Source of the DNA: JAAZPT01 sp034180455
Lineage (GTDB): Bacteria > Bacillota > Clostridia > Christensenellales > Aristaeellaceae
Length of the DNA: 64,000 nt
NCBI GenBank assembly: GCA_034180455.1
Contig: JAXFOG010000006.1
Coordinates: 62,001-126,000, forward strand
Direction: 5' to 3'
The position numbers were made by a program, and so were the translations under genes. Shown here one piece after another: positions 27,938 to 36,409 of the stretch. The stretch's first letter is position 1. Each line of letters begins with the position of its first letter. The notes under the pieces were generated by a model. The model saw only the letters and a list, made by a program, of their open reading frames with translations. It made no database searches and was not told where the DNA came from.

Positions 27938-29386
27938 CTAATCTAAATAGCTTGTTGCTTCATATGGAGTAACCTCATATAAAACATGACGAACTATGTT
28001 TGGATACTCCTTAAGTATTTCATCAGTTACTCTTTCAAGTAAATCGAACGGCATTCTAAATGCATAAGATACTAGACTTTGTGTATCTTGTATTGCATTT
28101 AGATGCACTTCATATATATTTTCTAAATTTCTAAACGGTAATAATTTTGCTCCATAATTGCTTATTTTTTTATCGAGGTTACATGATGCTATTTCGTTGG
28201 AATATATCTCATATATACGTTTTATCATCTCAAGACGAGTAGAGTTTACTTTTCCTATGATGCTTGTTGCAAGGCCAGCGCTGGGGAAAGGCTTACTATA
28301 TATGCTTTCTGGTAACATAAATTTTTTTGCAATTTGCTTAATCTCAAACTTAAAAAGGTTTTTAAGAGGATAAAGTATTTCATATCTCACATTAAGATTT
28401 TTAGATATATCTAAACTAGGGTTATGCAAAAGCGATTCATTATAATTCGAACCCAGAACTAATAAAGTATTATCTGGATTTACTATTCTACTCATTAAGG
28501 TCTGAGACAATAGATCCCTAACAATCTTTATTTTTAATATATTATCAGAAACATCAGCAATTGCATTAAAGAATTTCTCTTTTGCATCTATATAATCAAT
28601 ATCTAGTTTAATAATGTCTTTATAAAAATCAACAATTTCTTCTTCTTCGTTTACTCTCAAAAATCCTGTATTTATAAAAACACATTTTACAGCATCACCA
28701 AGCGCTTGCTTAAATATATAAGAACATACTGCGCTATCTAATCCTCCAGAAACAGCACAAATAATATTGTAATTTGAGTATTTTTCTTTGATTTCAGCAA
28801 TTGTTTCATCAACAAATTCATCAAGATCCCAATTAGCAGCACATTTGCAAATTTCTTTAGCAAATCCATTTATCATTTCTATACTATAAGGATCATTGCG
28901 CTCGAAACTTCGCTGAATGCAGAATATTTCTTTTTGCTCATGTTTTACTTCAATGCACACATTATTATTTATATATGCAAATGGTATCATTTTTTCTGCT
29001 GGAAACAACTCTTTTGCATGTACAATAGCATGAGTGTGCTTTTTAAGCACAGAGTAATTATCATCATAATAATGAATATCTTCAATTTTATTGCTTATTA
29101 TTTCATCAGAAGTCTGTCCACCAAGCATTATATTTACAGCAACAGCACAGCTTCCTAGTGCTAAAATAGGTATGTCAAAAGAAAGCCAAACCTTATCAAG
29201 CTCAAGACCAGCTACACTACCAGCATAATCTCCACAAATTATAATACCTTTGCAGTTTGGATCAATGGTTTTATCAGCAGGTGTGTTTCCATTCAATATG
29301 GTAGTATAAATATTATTATTTCTTAATAGCTTAGCTATAGTTTTTGATATGAAGGTATTAAAATCAAGTATTAAAATATAATCCAT
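27938..29386 (-). CDS. GMP synthase-like protein with altered active sites
   Basis: The 482-residue protein has the two-domain plan of GuaA: an N-terminal class I glutamine amidotransferase part (1-185) and an ATP-pyrophosphatase part. The P-loop SGGLDS (213-218) is intact, and VFINTGFLRVNE and KPFPSAGLA align with GuaA blocks. Key residues are changed. GxCxGxQ reads GSCAVAVN around Cys80, the HPE triad segment reads RSFE (Ser160 for His), the HHNVGGLP loop is missing, PGPGLAIR reads SAGLATS, and the C-terminal KPPxTIEWE block is absent. A 29-codon upstream extension would overlap pgsA; the ATG at 29386 has GAGGT. It is coupled to pgsA (two bases) and galM. It may not make GMP; its role is unknown. 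Confidence 0.75.
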   Translation of the reverse strand: MDYILILDFNTFISKTIAKLLRNNNIYTTILNGNTPADKTIDPNCKGIIICGDYAGSVAGLELDKVWLSFDIPILALGSCAVAVNIMLGGQTSDEIISNKIEDIHYYDDNYSVLKKHTHAIVHAKELFPAEKMIPFAYINNNVCIEVKHEQKEIFCIQRSFERNDPYSIEMINGFAKEICKCAANWDLDEFVDETIAEIKEKYSNYNIICAVSGGLDSAVCSYIFKQALGDAVKCVFINTGFLRVNEEEEIVDFYKDIIKLDIDYIDAKEKFFNAIADVSDNILKIKIVRDLLSQTLMSRIVNPDNTLLVLGSNYNESLLHNPSLDISKNLNVRYEILYPLKNLFKFEIKQIAKKFMLPESIYSKPFPSAGLATSIIGKVNSTRLEMIKRIYEIYSNEIASCNLDKKISNYGAKLLPFRNLENIYEVHLNAIQDTQSLVSYAFRMPFDLLERVTDEILKEYPNIVRHVLYEVTPYEATSYLD

Positions 29387-29388
29387 AT

Positions 29389-29967
29389 TTACCTCACGAT
29401 TCTTCTTGTTTTTTTGTATGCTTCTACTGCATATATACAAAACGACAAAACTGATAACGCTACAGACAACCATACAAATATGATATCTAATGGTATTCCT
29501 AAATTAACCCAATGAGAGTGGAAAAATAACAATATTAAAGATATAACAAAAGATACCATTCCTGCTTTGCCATAAAAATTACTATAAACAACGATTTTAT
29601 ATTTTTTAAGCATTATAAATCCACCTATAATTAATAGCAATTCTTTTATAGCAATTATCAAAATAGGTAAAATATCAACAGTTCCTTTAATACAATGGGA
29701 TATTAAAACAGATACGACCATAAGTTTGTCTGCCAATGGATCACATAATTTACCAAAATCAGTTATTAAATTATGTTTTCTTGCTATCAGACCATCAAAA
29801 AAATCTGTGATGCATGCGACACAAAATATACTTAGGCATATTATCCTGGAATCAATATAATTGATAAAGAATATCCAATAAACTGGAACAAGAAACAATC
29901 TTATTAAAGTAAGAACATTGGGAACATTTGCATTCCTTTTTATATATTCAGAAATTTTATTTGACAT
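29389..29967 (-). CDS. pgsA: CDP-alcohol phosphatidyltransferase (PgsA-like)
   Basis: This 192-residue membrane enzyme makes phosphatidylglycerol-phosphate from CDP-diacylglycerol. The family signature D-x2-DG-x2-AR-x8-G-x3-D-x3-D is complete (TDFFDGLIARK through FGKLCDPLADK, about residues 54-81). Several hydrophobic helices are visible. The start has AGGAG, and an extended -10 (TGATATAAT, minus strand, 29992-30000) lies upstream. It heads a tight unit with the GuaA-like gene and galM. The substrate is inferred from length and from the usual Firmicute gene; a related CDP-alcohol enzyme is possible. Confidence 0.88.
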   Translation of the reverse strand: MSNKISEYIKRNANVPNVLTLIRLFLVPVYWIFFINYIDSRIICLSIFCVACITDFFDGLIARKHNLITDFGKLCDPLADKLMVVSVLISHCIKGTVDILPILIIAIKELLLIIGGFIMLKKYKIVVYSNFYGKAGMVSFVISLILLFFHSHWVNLGIPLDIIFVWLSVALSVLSFCIYAVEAYKKTRRIVR

Positions 29968-29991
29968 GTTTTAACTCCTATTACAACTTCG

Positions 29992-30000
29992 ATTATATCA
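29992..30000 (-). promoter_or_regulatory. Extended -10 promoter for pgsA
   Basis: On the minus strand TGATATAAT lies about 25-35 bases ahead of the pgsA ATG. The -35 position (TTTAAA) is weak, so the extended TG probably carries recognition. Confidence 0.5.
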
Positions 30001-30086
30001 TATTGATATGATTTTTTAAAGTAATAATGAACAATCTGTACTTATTTATATCATACATGATATAATACTATTAACGGGGTGATACA

Positions 30087-30830
30087 ATGATAAACAATGA
30101 TATAAGCATTAATGTTTCAGAGCTTATCAAGCTTAGTAACAAATTTATACATTATCAGGTTAGATATAAGGCAGCAATAAGAAAGGTGCGCACATATCTA
30201 CAGATTTTGAACGATGAATTTAATATTTCACATAAACGCAATCCTATACATCATATGCAAAGCAGGATCAAGTCACCTCTAAGTATATTAGAAAAACTGC
30301 AAAGAAAAGGGTTTGAGATCAATATAGAGTCAGCAATTAACAATCTTACGGATATAGCTGGAGTTAGAATTGTATGCTCTTATCTCGATGATGTGTACAA
30401 GATAGCAGCTTTATTAAAGAAAGATCCTACTTTTGATGTTAAAATTGAGAGAGATTATATAAAAACTCCGAAGCCTAATGGATATCGGAGTTTGCACTAT
30501 ATTATCAATGTACCAGTTGTAATTGAAGAACAACAGTTGTTTGTTCCCGTAGAGCTCCAAATCAGAACTATTGCTATGGATTTTTGGGCATCGCTAGAGC
30601 ATAGAATTAGATACAAAAACAGTAACAAAAATGTTCCTAAAAAGCTAGAAACAGAACTTGTAAAAGCTGCCGATGATATTTCAAAATTGGATAAGAAGAT
30701 GCAAGAATTATATGATCAGACCGTTAAATTATATCCAGAATCTAATGAGTACGATGGACAATACGATCTGATTCAACCACTAATAGAGAAAGATGAAGAT
30801 AATGAATTGTTTTTTCCAATAAATAAATAA
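30087..30830 (+). CDS. Small alarmone synthetase (RelQ/YjbM-like)
   Basis: This 247-residue GTP pyrophosphokinase has only the RelA/SpoT synthetase domain. It shows RIKSPLSILEKLQRKG, ITDIAGVRIVCSY-like sequence (NLTDIAGVRIVCSY), PNGYRSLHYI and VELQIRTIAMDFWASLEH, the nucleotide-binding and catalytic blocks. There is no hydrolase HD domain, TGS or ACT domain, so it can only make (p)ppGpp. The start has a GGGGTG ribosome site. TATAAT at 30061-30066 is a likely -10. A second, full-length Rel enzyme is encoded at 43.9 kb. It ends in a long palindrome shared with the convergent GH65 gene. Confidence 0.93.
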   Translation: MINNDISINVSELIKLSNKFIHYQVRYKAAIRKVRTYLQILNDEFNISHKRNPIHHMQSRIKSPLSILEKLQRKGFEINIESAINNLTDIAGVRIVCSYLDDVYKIAALLKKDPTFDVKIERDYIKTPKPNGYRSLHYIINVPVVIEEQQLFVPVELQIRTIAMDFWASLEHRIRYKNSNKNVPKKLETELVKAADDISKLDKKMQELYDQTVKLYPESNEYDGQYDLIQPLIEKDEDNELFFPINK

Positions 30831-30871
30831 ATATAAAATAAAGGCTCAAATGAGCCTTTATTTTATATTTA
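30828..30871. terminator. Bidirectional terminator, 21-base-pair palindrome
   Basis: Arms 30828-30848 and 30851-30871 are perfectly complementary around a two-base centre. It overlaps both the stop of the alarmone synthetase and the stop of the GH65 gene. A- and T-rich outer parts serve as the tail on either strand. Confidence 0.85.
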
Positions 30872-33113
30872 CTGTGATATTATCTTTTAAAATATATTCT
30901 TTACCATATATAGAAATATTAAATTGTTCGCCTGATAGTAGGCTAATATTTACCTGCTCCTTATCAACAACAACTTTCAAAAGTCTATTACGATAATTTA
31001 TTTTAAAGGAATATGATTGCCATACATTAGGCATTATAGGATTGAAACATAGGCCACTATGAGTTCTCATTCCAGCAAAACCGTGAACTATTGACAACCA
31101 ACTTCCAGCCATACTTGTAATATGTAATCCATCTATAGTATCGTTGTTTATATTATCTAAATCCAACCTTGCAGTACGTAGATACATTTCTACTGCTTTA
31201 TCATTTTTGCCTATCTGCGCTGCCAATATACTGTGAACACATGGGCTAAGACTGCTCTCATGTACCGTCATAGGCTCATAAAATTCAAAGTTTCTTTTTA
31301 TAGTTTCTTTATCATATCGATAGTTTAAAAAATATAATCCTTGTAGTACATCAGCTTGTTTTATAAAGCATGATCTTAATACCTTATCCCAAGACCAATG
31401 TTGATTTATAGGTTTTTGTTCCTCGGGTATATCAGCTACAGACATAAGATCTTTGTCAAGAAATGTATCATGTTGAACAAATATATTTCTTTCTTTATCA
31501 TATGGGAAATACATATTATTAATAATTTCTTGCATATGATCTAGTTCTGAGCTAGTTACATTATGCTCATCTAGTTTGTTTTTAGAAACTTTTTTACTTG
31601 TTTCAATAAAGTATTCAAGACACCATGTTGCCATTGTATTTGTATACCAATTGTTATTTACGTTGTTTTCATACTCGTTAGGGCCAGTAACACCATGAAT
31701 CATATATTTGCTTTTATTCTTGCTATAATGAACCCTGTCTGCCCAGAATCTTGCAATTCCACATAGTACATCATAACCTTCATTTAGCAAATAACTATCG
31801 TCTCCAGTATATGAAGTATAATCATAAATAGCATATGCAATAGCAGCGTTTCTATGTATCTCTTCAAATGTAATTTCCCATTCATTATGACACTCCAACC
31901 CAGTAAAAGTTACCATAGGGTATAGGGCACCAGCCAGTCCTTGGGCCTTTGCATTTATATAAGCCTCAGGAAGCTGAATATGTCTATATTTTAGCAACTG
32001 TCTTGCAACTTTGTCACCAATTACGGACATATATACGGGTAAACAATAAGCTTCAGTATCCCAATAAGTAGCTCCACCATATTTTTCTCCAGTGAAACCT
32101 TTTGGACCAATATTAAGCCTTGCGTCATCACCAGTATACGTGTTTAACAAATGGAATAGATTAAAGCGAATTCCCTGCTGAGCAGAGTCATCTCCAGCTA
32201 TTTCAACATCGCATTTTTCCCATCTGTTTGCCCATGCATTTACATGGTTCTCTTTAAGTACGGAGTACGCTGTCTTACCAAAATTATTTGCTAAGCTTAA
32301 CGCCATATCAAGTATGCTTTCTTCGTTGAAATCCCTATCAGTAACTATAGTTGAATATTTTATTAGCTTTGCACTTTTATTCGCTTTTAGTTTGCAACGA
32401 TATATCTTTTCAACATAACCGTTATGTATTTTATTTTCTATAAATTTGAAAGTCTTTGATCTACACGACATTGCAGCTGCCACCATAAACCTTGGCGCTC
32501 CAAATTCGTTTTCTTTTGTTTGGGAGAGTAATCCTATGCTTGATTCATATTCTCTTTCACCTAAATTGTTCCAGAATGTTTCATCATAATTTGAATCTTG
32601 GTTTTTGACATTTGCATCAATATATGGCCTTAACTCAATTTCTACATCAAAATCAGAATCAATCTGATATCTTATGGCAAGTAATTCTTTGTCTGAAAGC
32701 GAAACAAATCTTTCTACATTAAATGTTACATTACCCTCTGGAAAATTAACAACAAAATTTCTTTGTAATATACCACGCTTCATATCAAGATTCCTAGAGA
32801 AACTTGATACTTTTGCAACATTAAGATCTAAAAGATTGCCATTCAAATATACATGTATACCAATAATATTTACACAGTTTATAGCTTTGCCAAAATATTC
32901 TGGATAACCATTTTTCCACCAACCAACTCTTGTTTTATCAGGAAACCATACTCCACCAATATATTGACCTTGATGAGTATCCCCAGAAAAATCTTCTTCA
33001 AAAGTTCCACGTAGCCCCATATATCCATTACCAAGAGAGCAAAGACTTTCTGCAAAACGTATATTATCAAGGCTGTTTTGCTTTATACTCCATGGATTTA
33101 TTTCAAATGACAT
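30858..33113 (-). CDS. Glycoside hydrolase family 65 phosphorylase
   Basis: This 751-residue enzyme matches GH65 disaccharide phosphorylases (maltose, trehalose, kojibiose and related). It has an N-terminal beta-sandwich (SLGNGYMGLRGTFEED), an (alpha/alpha)6 barrel, and the catalytic general-acid block ECHNEWEITFEEIHR near residue 405-420. The C-terminal SMAGSWLSIVHGFAGMR segment is also conserved. These enzymes split alpha-glucosides with phosphate to beta-glucose-1-phosphate and a free sugar. The exact substrate is not readable. It is the last gene of the murA-galK operon, eleven bases after galK. Beta-phosphoglucomutase, the usual partner, is not in the window. No signal peptide, so it acts in the cytoplasm. 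Confidence 0.93.
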   Translation of the reverse strand: MSFEINPWSIKQNSLDNIRFAESLCSLGNGYMGLRGTFEEDFSGDTHQGQYIGGVWFPDKTRVGWWKNGYPEYFGKAINCVNIIGIHVYLNGNLLDLNVAKVSSFSRNLDMKRGILQRNFVVNFPEGNVTFNVERFVSLSDKELLAIRYQIDSDFDVEIELRPYIDANVKNQDSNYDETFWNNLGEREYESSIGLLSQTKENEFGAPRFMVAAAMSCRSKTFKFIENKIHNGYVEKIYRCKLKANKSAKLIKYSTIVTDRDFNEESILDMALSLANNFGKTAYSVLKENHVNAWANRWEKCDVEIAGDDSAQQGIRFNLFHLLNTYTGDDARLNIGPKGFTGEKYGGATYWDTEAYCLPVYMSVIGDKVARQLLKYRHIQLPEAYINAKAQGLAGALYPMVTFTGLECHNEWEITFEEIHRNAAIAYAIYDYTSYTGDDSYLLNEGYDVLCGIARFWADRVHYSKNKSKYMIHGVTGPNEYENNVNNNWYTNTMATWCLEYFIETSKKVSKNKLDEHNVTSSELDHMQEIINNMYFPYDKERNIFVQHDTFLDKDLMSVADIPEEQKPINQHWSWDKVLRSCFIKQADVLQGLYFLNYRYDKETIKRNFEFYEPMTVHESSLSPCVHSILAAQIGKNDKAVEMYLRTARLDLDNINNDTIDGLHITSMAGSWLSIVHGFAGMRTHSGLCFNPIMPNVWQSYSFKINYRNRLLKVVVDKEQVNISLLSGEQFNISIYGKEYILKDNITVNIK

Positions 33114-33124
33114 AGTATCCTCCT

Positions 33125-34399
33125 TTATAATGCAATAACATAAGGTCCTATAGGTCTAATGTTTAACTCTAAGCAAGCACCGTTTCCAAACACTTTTTCC
33201 ATAACATTTTCAAATTCCCCAATCATATTAAAGGGTACAATATTTAGCGTTGTACCTGCAAAACCTCCACCATGGATTCTCCATGCTCCTTTAGATTTTA
33301 AAATTTGTTCGGATAATGCAAGGGCAAGAGACATAGGTTGATAATCTTCATGTGCATATATATTTTGGAGATACATGAAACTGCTCACACCAGATGCAAT
33401 TATATTATTTAATATAGATTGAATATTATTTTCTTCAATTGCAGCCATTATATTTTCTACTCTGCTATTTTCATTATAGAAATGTAATGCACGCAGTAAA
33501 GGCCTTTCTCCAAAATTCTCTCGTATTTTATCAATATTATTGAGTATATCTTTAAAGTCGACTTCTATTAAGGTGCTTTTTCCAAAATATTTAGCAATAT
33601 CTTTCATTTCTTTTGGTATGGCTGCATAAGCAGAAGTGAGATTATCATGCCTTGAATTAGTGTTTACTACTATTATTTTATATCCAAATGATGAAAAATC
33701 CATTGAAATCGGCTTAATTTCAGGGTCACTATTTTTGAAGTCTATATATACAAGGCCACCTATTGCACTTGCTGATTGATCAAGCAGTCCACTTGGTTTT
33801 CCAAAATAATCATTTTCTGCAAATTGACCAATTTTAGCTTTTAATATTGGACTCATGTTATTGTTATTAAAAAGTGCATCAAAAATAGTTACAAGCAATA
33901 TCTCAATAGATGCGCTAGAACTTAAACCACTCCCAGATAATACAGTTGAGTTTATGCATGCATCAAAACCTCCTATTTTGTAGCCTTCCTCACACATACG
34001 AAATGCTATTCCTTTAACAATAGAAGTTGTAGTATTATATTCAGATTTACTTAATGATAAATCTTCAACATTTATCTTAATGCTATCATATCCATCGCTA
34101 TATATATTTATGATGTTGTCATTTCTTTTACTTACGCAGGCTAGAGAATCTTTGTTTATTGCAGCTGTAAGTACTTTGCCATTATTATGATCGGTATGAT
34201 TGCCTACAACCTCGATTCTACCTGGAGCAGAAATAAGGAATAATGATTCATTGCTATTATATAATTTCTTGTGTTTTTCCAATAATAAAGTATAACGTTC
34301 TAATTCGCTGGAAAAATTGCTTTCACCATAAATATATTTGAGTTTATTTTGAAGCTCTTCACCCTGTAATTTTTTTAAAGCACTGTCATAATTTTTCAT
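33125..34399 (-). CDS. galK: Galactokinase
   Basis: This 424-residue GHMP kinase phosphorylates galactose. The galactokinase signature appears as APGRIEVVGNHTDHNNG near residues 60-75 (Asn-His in place of Glu-His). The ATP-site motif SGLSSSASIE lies near 157, and the C-terminal motif RIHGGGFAGT is present. The start has GGAG upstream. It is one base after the solute-binding gene and is followed by the GH65 gene, so the operon handles sugar. With galM at 27 kb it suggests galactose use; galT and galE are not seen here. Another sugar substrate within GHMP kinases is possible but less likely. Confidence 0.88.
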   Translation of the reverse strand: MKNYDSALKKLQGEELQNKLKYIYGESNFSSELERYTLLLEKHKKLYNSNESLFLISAPGRIEVVGNHTDHNNGKVLTAAINKDSLACVSKRNDNIINIYSDGYDSIKINVEDLSLSKSEYNTTTSIVKGIAFRMCEEGYKIGGFDACINSTVLSGSGLSSSASIEILLVTIFDALFNNNNMSPILKAKIGQFAENDYFGKPSGLLDQSASAIGGLVYIDFKNSDPEIKPISMDFSSFGYKIIVVNTNSRHDNLTSAYAAIPKEMKDIAKYFGKSTLIEVDFKDILNNIDKIRENFGERPLLRALHFYNENSRVENIMAAIEENNIQSILNNIIASGVSSFMYLQNIYAHEDYQPMSLALALSEQILKSKGAWRIHGGGFAGTTLNIVPFNMIGEFENVMEKVFGNGACLELNIRPIGPYVIAL

Positions 34400-34400
34400 A

Positions 34401-35894
34401 CTATTTCTCCATTACTTTATTTTGCCAGAATTCAATGAATTCTTCCAAACCCAAGTCAATAAGTGTAGATTTAAAATCGTTCCATGTAACATCGTCTAGA
34501 GTAATCTCACCTAAAACAAACCTTGTAATCATTTCATCAGTGTATTTTCCTATTTTATATTGAAGTGGTTTCAAATAATCAATGTCTTGCATAGATAGTT
34601 GCAATGGAGGCATAGGACTTTTAAGATATTTTCTAAAATCTTCCATTTCCATTAAAAAACTACTAGCATCTTTATTACTATATTCTTTTAAAAATTCATT
34701 AGTTTCTATATATGGAGCAAATCCTCCAGCACTTAATGTTATATTGCTTAAAACATTCTGGATACTCTTACTATCGGAATTTATCCAATCCCAGGTTCCA
34801 TCATCAAACACTCTATATTCTTCGTTTTCTTCTCCTATACTTATAAGTTTTGAACCATCAGCACTATAAAGATAATCTACTGCTTTTAGTATTGTAGGAA
34901 CATCCCTGCATTTAGAACTTATGGCTAATGTTCCCGGAATTGCTTTCTTGTTAAATTCTCTATATACTTGTTCTCCATTGTTGCTTAGTGGAGGCATGAT
35001 TATATATTCTTTACTGAAATCCGAATTGCCATAACTGTAAGGATTAGGAGATATGATAACTCCATATATAGAGTTTTTTAATTTTTCATTATTTAAATTT
35101 AATTTAGGATAAAAGCAGTTCTTGTCTATTAGTCCATCATTATAAAGTTGCTTTAAATAATCTATAAAATCATAGTAGTTTTGAGAAGTAGGAGCAAAAT
35201 CAAGTTTATCGTTTGAAAAAGACAAATTGAAATCATCAGATATTATTCCAAACGAGTGAGACAAAAATTTAGCATCCCAAATACCATTAAATATAATAGG
35301 TATTTCATCCCTTTGGCTATTTCCATTAGGATCATTATCTTTAAATGAAGTAAGTACATTTTTAAATTCTTCAGAATTTTTTGGCAAATCTAATTTTAAA
35401 TTATCTAGCCAAACTTTATTTATCCATATATAGTTTTGCGATGGTACCATGTTTATATATGGCAGCGTCAAAATTTTGCCATCAACAGTTATTATATCTC
35501 TTATGTCTGGATTATTAGCTAATGTCTTTTTTAACTCTGGCATACACTCATCAATATATTGTGTTAAATCAACTATTACATTTTTATTATAAAGATCAAT
35601 GGCTTGAGTACTATTTAAATTTGCTTTAAAGAATACATCGGGAAGATCAGAGCTATCACTTAGTGAGCTTATATAATTATAATATTCAGTTTTATCTCTA
35701 TAAGCTTTTAGATCGAATTCTATGTTAAATTTTTCTCCCCATCTTTTAAAAAATGAGTTATCTATCCAATTTACGTTTGATGATTCATCTTCATATCCAT
35801 ACAAAGAAAAACTGATGTTTGGTTCGGCAAACGCTATGGGTAAACATAGAAAAAAAACTAATAATAACGAAATTAATTTATTAATAATTATCAC
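34401..35894 (-). CDS. Secreted extracellular solute-binding protein
   Basis: This 497-residue protein resembles family 1 (sugar/oligosaccharide) solute-binding proteins. It has a signal peptide with cleavage near AFA-EP, a PDVFFKANL-like early segment and a long bilobal body. Unlike most Gram-positive binding proteins it lacks a lipobox; the only nearby Cys is inside the hydrophobic core (FFLCLP). It is therefore probably released or held otherwise. The start is GTG, overlapping the stop of the J-domain-like gene by four bases. No ABC permease or ATPase lies in this operon. Its place before galK and the GH65 gene suggests sugar binding, but this is inference. Confidence 0.8.
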   Translation of the reverse strand: MIIINKLISLLLVFFLCLPIAFAEPNISFSLYGYEDESSNVNWIDNSFFKRWGEKFNIEFDLKAYRDKTEYYNYISSLSDSSDLPDVFFKANLNSTQAIDLYNKNVIVDLTQYIDECMPELKKTLANNPDIRDIITVDGKILTLPYINMVPSQNYIWINKVWLDNLKLDLPKNSEEFKNVLTSFKDNDPNGNSQRDEIPIIFNGIWDAKFLSHSFGIISDDFNLSFSNDKLDFAPTSQNYYDFIDYLKQLYNDGLIDKNCFYPKLNLNNEKLKNSIYGVIISPNPYSYGNSDFSKEYIIMPPLSNNGEQVYREFNKKAIPGTLAISSKCRDVPTILKAVDYLYSADGSKLISIGEENEEYRVFDDGTWDWINSDSKSIQNVLSNITLSAGGFAPYIETNEFLKEYSNKDASSFLMEMEDFRKYLKSPMPPLQLSMQDIDYLKPLQYKIGKYTDEMITRFVLGEITLDDVTWNDFKSTLIDLGLEEFIEFWQNKVMEK

Positions 35895-36409
35895 CCTATA
35901 TTAAAATATTTTTTTGCATAATTCTTTAATTTACCATATATAGTAAAATTTGATTTATTATAAGCCAAAGCTGCATCAAGAGCACCTTGTCTGTATTCTT
36001 TATTTTCGGGATCTAGTTTCACAGCTTCTCTAAAGCTGCTATGGGAATCCTCATATTTATTTAATGCTAAAAGTATTTTTCCTCGTAAAAAATACCATTC
36101 CTTATCGTGACGAGGATCTCGGTCTAATTGAAAGAGCGCTCCTTCGTATTTTTGGTCATAATAAAGTTTTTTTGCCCACAATCTATGATCAATGCTTTTA
36201 AAGTCGTTTTGCTCATATCGTTCAGCAAATTTTATTGCCTCTTTATATGCAATATTAAGTTCGATCATTTTGCTTTCAGCTGCTTCACGACTTTCTAGGT
36301 CATTAAAGTTATCATAATGATATTCCTTTACCTTTTTTATATATGCATTATGAATTTCATCTGATGACGAAGTCATCGGAATATTAAGTATTGAAAATGC
36401 ATTATTCAT
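35891..36409 (-). CDS. J-domain-like TPR protein lacking HPD
   Basis: The first 60 residues look like a DnaJ J-domain (AFSILNIPMTSSSDEIHNAY, then the KVKEYH helix end). However, the HPD tripeptide needed to stimulate Hsp70 reads His31-Tyr-Asp33. The C-terminal half has TPR-like helices (WYFLRGKILLALNKYEDS; REAVKLDPEN). The whole is 172 residues with no membrane segment. The start is uncertain by one codon (TTG-ATG); AAGGA precedes both. It overlaps murA upstream by eight bases and the solute-binding gene downstream. Without HPD a classical co-chaperone role is doubtful; a scaffold role is possible. Confidence 0.65.
   Translation of the reverse strand: MNNAFSILNIPMTSSSDEIHNAYIKKVKEYHYDNFNDLESREAAESKMIELNIAYKEAIKFAERYEQNDFKSIDHRLWAKKLYYDQKYEGALFQLDRDPRHDKEWYFLRGKILLALNKYEDSHSSFREAVKLDPENKEYRQGALDAALAYNKSNFTIYGKLKNYAKKYFNIG

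Noticed and set aside
29387..29473. 29-residue hydrophobic N-terminal extension of the GuaA-like protein
   Set aside because: It overlaps pgsA and the hydrophobic start is the shadow of a pgsA membrane helix; the ATG at 29386 has GAGGT and matches GuaA.
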